A stretch of DNA of 64,000 nucleotides. Origin: Chelonobacter sp050613185 (GTDB taxonomy: Bacteria > Pseudomonadota > Gammaproteobacteria > Enterobacterales > Pasteurellaceae). The notes beneath the pieces were generated by a model. It was not told where the DNA came from. It saw only the letters and a list, made by a program, of their open reading frames with translations, and did not search any database. Below are positions 59,435-64,000 of the stretch, one piece after another. Location: contig NZ_CP192511.1 in assembly GCF_050613185.1 (NCBI RefSeq), positions 1,860,001 through 1,924,000 on the forward strand. The letters run 5' to 3'. A program made the position numbers and the translations under genes. Positions within the stretch are counted from its first letter, which is position 1; each line of letters opens with the position of its first letter.

Positions 59435-62137
59435 ATGAATAACGGAAAAAGACAAAAGCTTCATTTTAAAATGAAGCCACTATCACATATAGTGGCTTTA
59501 ACCCTCCTTGGACAATTGGCTTATCATCAAGCGGCTTATGCAAACGAAGATGAGCAGTTAGACGAAATCCGCGTGGTCGGCAGTATCGGCGAGATCAGCA
59601 AATCCCAGCGCAATATCAGCCGTGTGGTGAAAAATGCCGAGCAATTACGGCGTGAACAAGTGAATGATATTCGCGATTTAACCCGTTATGATCCGGGCAT
59701 TGCCGTGAACGAGCAAGGCAGCGGCGCTTCTGCCGGTTATTCGATCCGTGGCGTGGATAAAGATCGGGTTGCTATTTTGGTGGATGGGATTTCGCAGGCG
59801 CAGAATTATATGCCGCGTTCCAATTATGCGGAACGTTTTAGCGGCGCCAAGAATGAAATTGAATTTGAAAATATTAAAGCGGTAGAAATCAGTCAAGGGG
59901 CAAACTCGGTAGCTGCAGGCAATTCGGCGTTAGGCGGGGCGGTGATGTTTGTGACCAAAGATCCGAGCGATGTGATCAAACCCGACCAAAATTGGGGCGT
60001 AAATCTTAAAAGCAGCTACAGTAGCAAAGACCAGCGTTGGGGCAATTCGATTGCCGCTGCAGGGCAGGCAGGCGGTTTTTCGGCGTTATTACAATATACC
60101 CGCCGTGACGGACATGAAATCAAATCGCATTCCGATACACCGTCGCAAACGCTGGATCGTTTGTATCCCACCGAATATCAATATGAAGATTTGCGCAAGT
60201 CCGGTTGGACAAGTGCGGTCAGACCGGCACATTTTCCACAAACCGAGGGTTGTTTAGAGGGGCATTCACCGGCGAACTGCATTCAAAGCTCAACCTATGC
60301 CCCGAATGACGTTTACGGTTTGACACGCAATGCGGCAAATCCGATGGACTACCGCTCCGATTCTGCTTTTGGTAAATTCCAATATGAATTTAATCCGTCA
60401 CATAAAATCGGGTTTGTATTTGAAAACACCAAGCAGCGTTATGAGATTGAAGACAGGGCAAATAGGGCAAAACCGTTTTATCGCAATTATAAAGACAGCG
60501 GCGCAAGCAATGACAGCACCGACTGGAAACACAGACCGCTTTTCCCGCATTATAAATTTGTTGATCATAAACACGATAAGAAGCGTGAAGGATTCTTCTA
60601 TGAGTATCAAGCGGAAAATAACAAAAGCTGGTTAGATTCGGCGAAAATCGAATTGGATCAGGAAAAAGTGAGCATTACGTCCATTCATACCGAATCCGCC
60701 TGTACGCTGCGTGGCGAGACGCCGAACCAAAATTGTGAACTTTTCCGACGCAATGATTTGGGAATCAAGCTGGTTGAAGGCGGTGCGCCGATTGGATACC
60801 AAATGTGGAAACGCAGTAATGCGACCTTGACCGAGCAAACCAAACGAATCCGCTTTAGCGGCAAAAAAGTGTTGGATTATTTCGGTATCAAACACGAAAT
60901 TGATCTGCTCGCCGGTATCGGGCGTTCTCGTTTTGATTTGGTGGAAGGGTTGAATTACAAACGTTATGACGAGGTGGTTCCTGCTGATCACGAATGTCAT
61001 CAGGATACCCGTTTCAAATGTCAGAAATTCAACCATGGATTAATGCAGATTGAGAAAGAGCTGTCTAGCAAACAAGATCACCCGATTAAAGGTAAAAACT
61101 ATTATTTCGGCGTGAGTAATAACTGGGAATTGGGCAAATATGTCGATTTAAGCGGTGGCATTCGTTATGACAGCTATAAATTCGATTCGAGCAATCCGGC
61201 ATTTAAAAATGATGATTACAGCAGTTTGTCCTGGGCAGCCGGTATCGCGGTAAATCTGACGGAGAATATCACGCTCAGCTATAAAGCCAGCACCGGTTTC
61301 CGTGTGCCGAACGCACAGGAAATGTACGGCACGGATCTGCAACGTAAACGCGGCGTGCAATCGCGTGAGAAAATCCAAGCCGAAAAAGCCTTTAATCAGG
61401 AAGTGGGTTTTGATATTCACGGCAATGTCGGTTATATCACCGCCAATGTTTTCCGAGCCGATTATAAAAACTTCATCACTCTGAAAAGAAGGATGAATGA
61501 CGACACTATCACCTCACAAAAAGAAATGGTGAGCTACTACGGCAATCAGGAAGAAGCACATTCCGCCGGTTTTAATGTACGCGGCGTGCTGGATTTTCAT
61601 GCCCTGTGGAAAACCTTGCCTGACGGCTTAAGCGGCAGTGCGGCATACAGCAAAGTGCGACCGCGGAAATTAGGAAAAGTGTCGGGCAATTCGCAAAACA
61701 TGTTGGAAAGCAGTTATGCCATGGACAGTCTGCAGCCGGCGAAATTTATTCTCGGTTTGGATTATGACGCGCCGACCGGCAAATGGGGCAGCGGCATTCG
61801 TTTCACCCGTTCCGACGCCAAAAAAGCCTCTGAGTTAGTGAGTACAAAACCGAATATTGACACACGCGGTGTACGTAATATCGGCGTAGTCAGAACCGTC
61901 AGTAAATCATGGTATACCTGGGATTGGGTCGGTTATGTCAATATCGGTAAAAACGTGACTTTGCGCGGTGGCATTTATAACCTGACCAATGCCAAATATG
62001 TGACTTGGGAATCTTTGCGTCAAACCGGGATTACAGGGTTAAGCACGGGCGTGACCGCAGAAGTGGAAGGCTTAGGTTATGACCGTTTGACTGCACCGGG
62101 TAGAAACTTTGCCCTGAGTGTCGAAGTGAATTTCTAA
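59435..62137 (+). CDS. TbpA/LbpA-like TonB-dependent outer-membrane receptor
   Basis: A 900-residue receptor with a signal peptide ending near 'HQAAYAN'. The plug begins 'DEQLDEIRVVGS' (TonB box region) and shows 'IRDLTRYDPGIAVNEQGSGASAGYSIRGVDKDRVAILVDG' and 'EIEFENIKAVEISQGANSV'. These are close to TbpA. The barrel has the FRAP-type box as FRVP at 622-625 but no NPNL motif, and the last strand reads 'APGRNFALSVEVNF'. Cys pairs in extracellular regions fit TbpA-like loops. A protein ligand such as transferrin, lactoferrin or hemoglobin is inferred, not shown. It is the first gene before the lipoprotein and slam. Confidence 0.85.
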   Translation: MNNGKRQKLHFKMKPLSHIVALTLLGQLAYHQAAYANEDEQLDEIRVVGSIGEISKSQRNISRVVKNAEQLRREQVNDIRDLTRYDPGIAVNEQGSGASAGYSIRGVDKDRVAILVDGISQAQNYMPRSNYAERFSGAKNEIEFENIKAVEISQGANSVAAGNSALGGAVMFVTKDPSDVIKPDQNWGVNLKSSYSSKDQRWGNSIAAAGQAGGFSALLQYTRRDGHEIKSHSDTPSQTLDRLYPTEYQYEDLRKSGWTSAVRPAHFPQTEGCLEGHSPANCIQSSTYAPNDVYGLTRNAANPMDYRSDSAFGKFQYEFNPSHKIGFVFENTKQRYEIEDRANRAKPFYRNYKDSGASNDSTDWKHRPLFPHYKFVDHKHDKKREGFFYEYQAENNKSWLDSAKIELDQEKVSITSIHTESACTLRGETPNQNCELFRRNDLGIKLVEGGAPIGYQMWKRSNATLTEQTKRIRFSGKKVLDYFGIKHEIDLLAGIGRSRFDLVEGLNYKRYDEVVPADHECHQDTRFKCQKFNHGLMQIEKELSSKQDHPIKGKNYYFGVSNNWELGKYVDLSGGIRYDSYKFDSSNPAFKNDDYSSLSWAAGIAVNLTENITLSYKASTGFRVPNAQEMYGTDLQRKRGVQSREKIQAEKAFNQEVGFDIHGNVGYITANVFRADYKNFITLKRRMNDDTITSQKEMVSYYGNQEEAHSAGFNVRGVLDFHALWKTLPDGLSGSAAYSKVRPRKLGKVSGNSQNMLESSYAMDSLQPAKFILGLDYDAPTGKWGSGIRFTRSDAKKASELVSTKPNIDTRGVRNIGVVRTVSKSWYTWDWVGYVNIGKNVTLRGGIYNLTNAKYVTWESLRQTGITGLSTGVTAEVEGLGYDRLTAPGRNFALSVEVNF

Positions 62138-62163
62138 TGTTAGATATCGAATGATAAGAGAGT

Positions 62164-63330
62164 ATGAAAATGAATAAGAATAAATATAAAGAAGAAAAAT
62201 TAAAATGGTATTACGCATTACTTTGCAGCGGTGCTTTTCTAGTAACCGCCTGTGGCGGTAACGGTGGTGTTGATGGTTATCAAGTGCCTGTGCCGGGTGC
62301 GGTAACAATAATTGAGCAGCCGGCAACACCGACAACACCGGAAACACCACGTGAGGAAGTGAAAAAACGCCCTGTTGTTGGTGAAGGCGGAGATGTGTTG
62401 AAAGCCAGTGATCGGAAGCCTGAGCCCGGTGAGTTTTTGCTGCCAACTTTGGGGAAAAATTATGAAAAAAAATATTCACCGACAGTTTATTATACGAGCG
62501 AAAAACAAGATGTCGCGTTTCAAATTGAAGAGGCGCGAGGAGGCGCATTATTTACCGCATTGCGGAGTGTTACGCATGATAGTAATGGAAAATTATCCAA
62601 TATTCATATGGGAAATTATGTAAATGCTGACATACCACAATTTAACCATAAATTAACGGATAAATTACAGCATATTACGACCTATGAAGAGGCAAAAAAG
62701 CAAAGTTTATATGATGCAGGATTAAAGATAGGGGGGCAATATGCCGGAAGTTATGCGGCAATAGGTGAGGATATTTCTTACCCTTATTTTTGGCGTGATC
62801 CGGCGGTTGCCAATTGGAATTATCAAACTTATGGTATGTTTGATTCTGGTAACCGATTTATCAATATAGGAACGGTTAATGTGTATCAATCTATCGGCGA
62901 ATATACCCAAACTGTGCCAACGGGTGGCGAAGCCACTTACAATGGTATATCCAGTGGCTTAGGTATGACCAACGGACATTCTTATGCCACGACCGCTGAT
63001 GTGCAGATTAAAATTGATTTTGAAAAGCGTACCGCAGCATTTAATACAACCAACACCAAAAAATATGATTTTGATGAGGCTGGAAAATTAAAAGACGGTG
63101 TTGCTGCTGAAAACTTAAATTTGATTGCCAATGCGGCAATAGAGAAAGGGGCGGCAGGTTTTACTGGCGAGGTTAAAAGTGCGGATGACAAACTCTCTGG
63201 TAAAGTTCACGCCTTATTATATGGGCCGGCAGCGGATGAAGTCGGCGGGGTGTATGGACTTAAAGGTGAAAGCGGCACAGATCATTTGATAGGTGGTTTT
63301 GGTTCGCGTCGTATCGCAGAAACCGAATAA
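62164..63330 (+). CDS. Slam-dependent surface lipoprotein with TbpB-type barrel domain
   Basis: A 388-residue lipoprotein: lipobox VTAC with Cys30, then a flexible Pro/Thr/Glu linker ('EQPATPTTPETPREEV'). The C-terminal third fits the transferrin-binding-protein B barrel ('FTGEVKSADDKLSGKVHALLYGPAADEVGGVYGLKG'). It is shorter than TbpB (~600 residues, two lobes) and nearer HpuA or hemophilin-like one-lobe proteins. It is likely displayed on the surface as coreceptor for the upstream TonB receptor. The N-terminal ligand-binding half is unlike anything I can name. A/T content is higher than in the receptor gene. It starts 26 bases after the receptor. Confidence 0.82.
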   Translation: MKMNKNKYKEEKLKWYYALLCSGAFLVTACGGNGGVDGYQVPVPGAVTIIEQPATPTTPETPREEVKKRPVVGEGGDVLKASDRKPEPGEFLLPTLGKNYEKKYSPTVYYTSEKQDVAFQIEEARGGALFTALRSVTHDSNGKLSNIHMGNYVNADIPQFNHKLTDKLQHITTYEEAKKQSLYDAGLKIGGQYAGSYAAIGEDISYPYFWRDPAVANWNYQTYGMFDSGNRFINIGTVNVYQSIGEYTQTVPTGGEATYNGISSGLGMTNGHSYATTADVQIKIDFEKRTAAFNTTNTKKYDFDEAGKLKDGVAAENLNLIANAAIEKGAAGFTGEVKSADDKLSGKVHALLYGPAADEVGGVYGLKGESGTDHLIGGFGSRRIAETE

Positions 63331-63350
63331 TTTTTATTTTAATCTCACGT

Positions 63351-63386
63351 AACACAAGGGATTTCTCGTCCCTTGTGTTCTTTTTT
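63351..63386 (+). terminator. Terminator between lipoprotein and slam
   Basis: AACACAAGGGA and TCCCTTGTGTT form a perfect 11-base-pair stem with a 7-base loop, then C and six T residues. It would cut most transcription before slam. Confidence 0.9.
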
Positions 63387-63395
63387 GGAATTTAA

Positions 63396-64000
63396 ATGAT
63401 GTGTTTACGTTATTGTTATACTGCACTGTTAACGTTGTTGCCTTTTGCTGTATTTGCCGATTCTGCGCCGATGTTACCGACAAATCAGCCATTTTCGGAC
63501 AATTTACCGCAACCGCAAATTTCACAACCGCAGACCGCACTTGATGATTTTTCTGTAGCCAAATCGACGCCGACGGCGCAACCGTTCGAATTGGAAAATC
63601 GCCTCTTGCCAACGGTGCTTAATTTAATGAAAGCGGGACAGTGGCAGGCGGCGAAAACCGTACTTGAACCCTTATTACAACATAATCCGCCGTCGTTGCA
63701 CGGGCTGTTTTTAGCCGGGCAAATCGCCGAGCAGCAGCAAGATTGGCAAAGTGCGGTCGGCTATTACCGCCATATGCTTAGCTTTGATGCGACATTGCGG
63801 CGCCCTCGTTTGGAGCTGGCGCGTGCATTGGCAAAAATGGGCGAACTCAACGCTTCGGAATATCAGTTTAATTTGGCGCTCAGTCAAAAATTGCCGGAAC
63901 CGGTACAAAACAATGTATTTTCGATGTTGCAAAATCTGAAAGCGGAAACCTCCTCTTTCAATCTGCAACTTGCCCTGTTGCCAAGCAGCAATATCAACCA
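63396..64000 (+). CDS. Slam-type surface lipoprotein assembly modulator (DUF560), 5' part
   Basis: The first ~201 residues of an outer-membrane translocator, cut by the window end. After a signal peptide ('CYTALLTLLPFAVFA') and a Pro-rich linker comes a TPR-like helical domain ('GQWQAAKTVLEPLL', 'LHGLFLAGQIAEQQQDWQSAVGYYRHML', 'RRPRLELARALAKMGELNASEYQFNLAL'). The turn into the barrel is marked by 'LPSSNINQ', as in Slam proteins. Slams move specific lipoproteins to the cell surface. ATGATG gives two starts. Two uptake signals lie inside. Confidence 0.85.
   Translation, partial: MMCLRYCYTALLTLLPFAVFADSAPMLPTNQPFSDNLPQPQISQPQTALDDFSVAKSTPTAQPFELENRLLPTVLNLMKAGQWQAAKTVLEPLLQHNPPSLHGLFLAGQIAEQQQDWQSAVGYYRHMLSFDATLRRPRLELARALAKMGELNASEYQFNLALSQKLPEPVQNNVFSMLQNLKAETSSFNLQLALLPSSNIN

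Overview
The window reads as a chromosomal segment of a Pasteurellaceae bacterium. The main evidence is the very frequent 9-base uptake signal AAGTGCGGT (Haemophilus-type USS) inside genes and as inverted pairs at gene ends. Gene blocks typical of the family support this: comNOPQ-recC, queA-tgt-yajC-secDF, cmoAB, aspS-nudB-yebC-ruvCAB, and cydABX-ybgE-ybgC-tolQRAB-pal. I cannot fix the genus from sequence alone.

Layout. 1-2.3 kb: the end of a siderophore ABC transporter whose ATPase gene carries an in-frame stop. 2.3-16.3 kb: housekeeping genes (adk, pepT, anmK, letAB lipid transport, proQ-prc, znuCB, a MepM-like endopeptidase). 16.4-20.2 kb: a GntP permease, then an AraC regulator with a ScsD-like thioredoxin, divergent from a Tat-exported isochorismatase-family hydrolase. 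20.4-26.1 kb: competence pseudopilin operon comNOPQ behind a CRP-S-like site, followed by recC. 26.2-32 kb: queA, tgt, yajC, secD, secF. 32-39 kb, all minus strand: CsiV-like and chalcone-isomerase-like envelope proteins, fumC, a mutarotase, a small RHH-like ORF, tag, a Cys-tailed small protein, cmoB and cmoA. 39.1-40.5 kb: a strongly folded element built of nested inverted repeats beside a decayed ydgA-type gene. 40.7-47.8 kb: aspS-nudB-yebC, a two-gene HaeIII/NgoPII-type restriction-modification system, then ruvC-ruvA-ruvB. 48.7-56.7 kb: cytochrome bd and Tol-Pal operons. 56.9-57.3 kb: four identical tRNA-Lys genes. 57.4-59.1 kb: a SulP transporter. 59.4-64 kb: a TbpA-like TonB-dependent receptor, a TbpB-barrel surface lipoprotein and the start of a Slam-type outer-membrane lipoprotein translocator.

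The most distinctive parts are three. The first is the receptor-lipoprotein-Slam locus at the right edge, with a Fur-like site in front and an internal terminator before slam; it looks like a self-contained host-iron or heme-protein capture unit. The second is the foreign-looking restriction-modification pair, whose methyltransferase stop codon overlaps the ruvC start codon. The third is the folded 39120-39308 element next to the broken ydgA. The siderophore ATPase nonsense mutation and a palindromic repeat family with copies near 5.6 and 27.35 kb are further signs of genome flux. No CRISPR array, rRNA, prophage or intact insertion sequence was seen.
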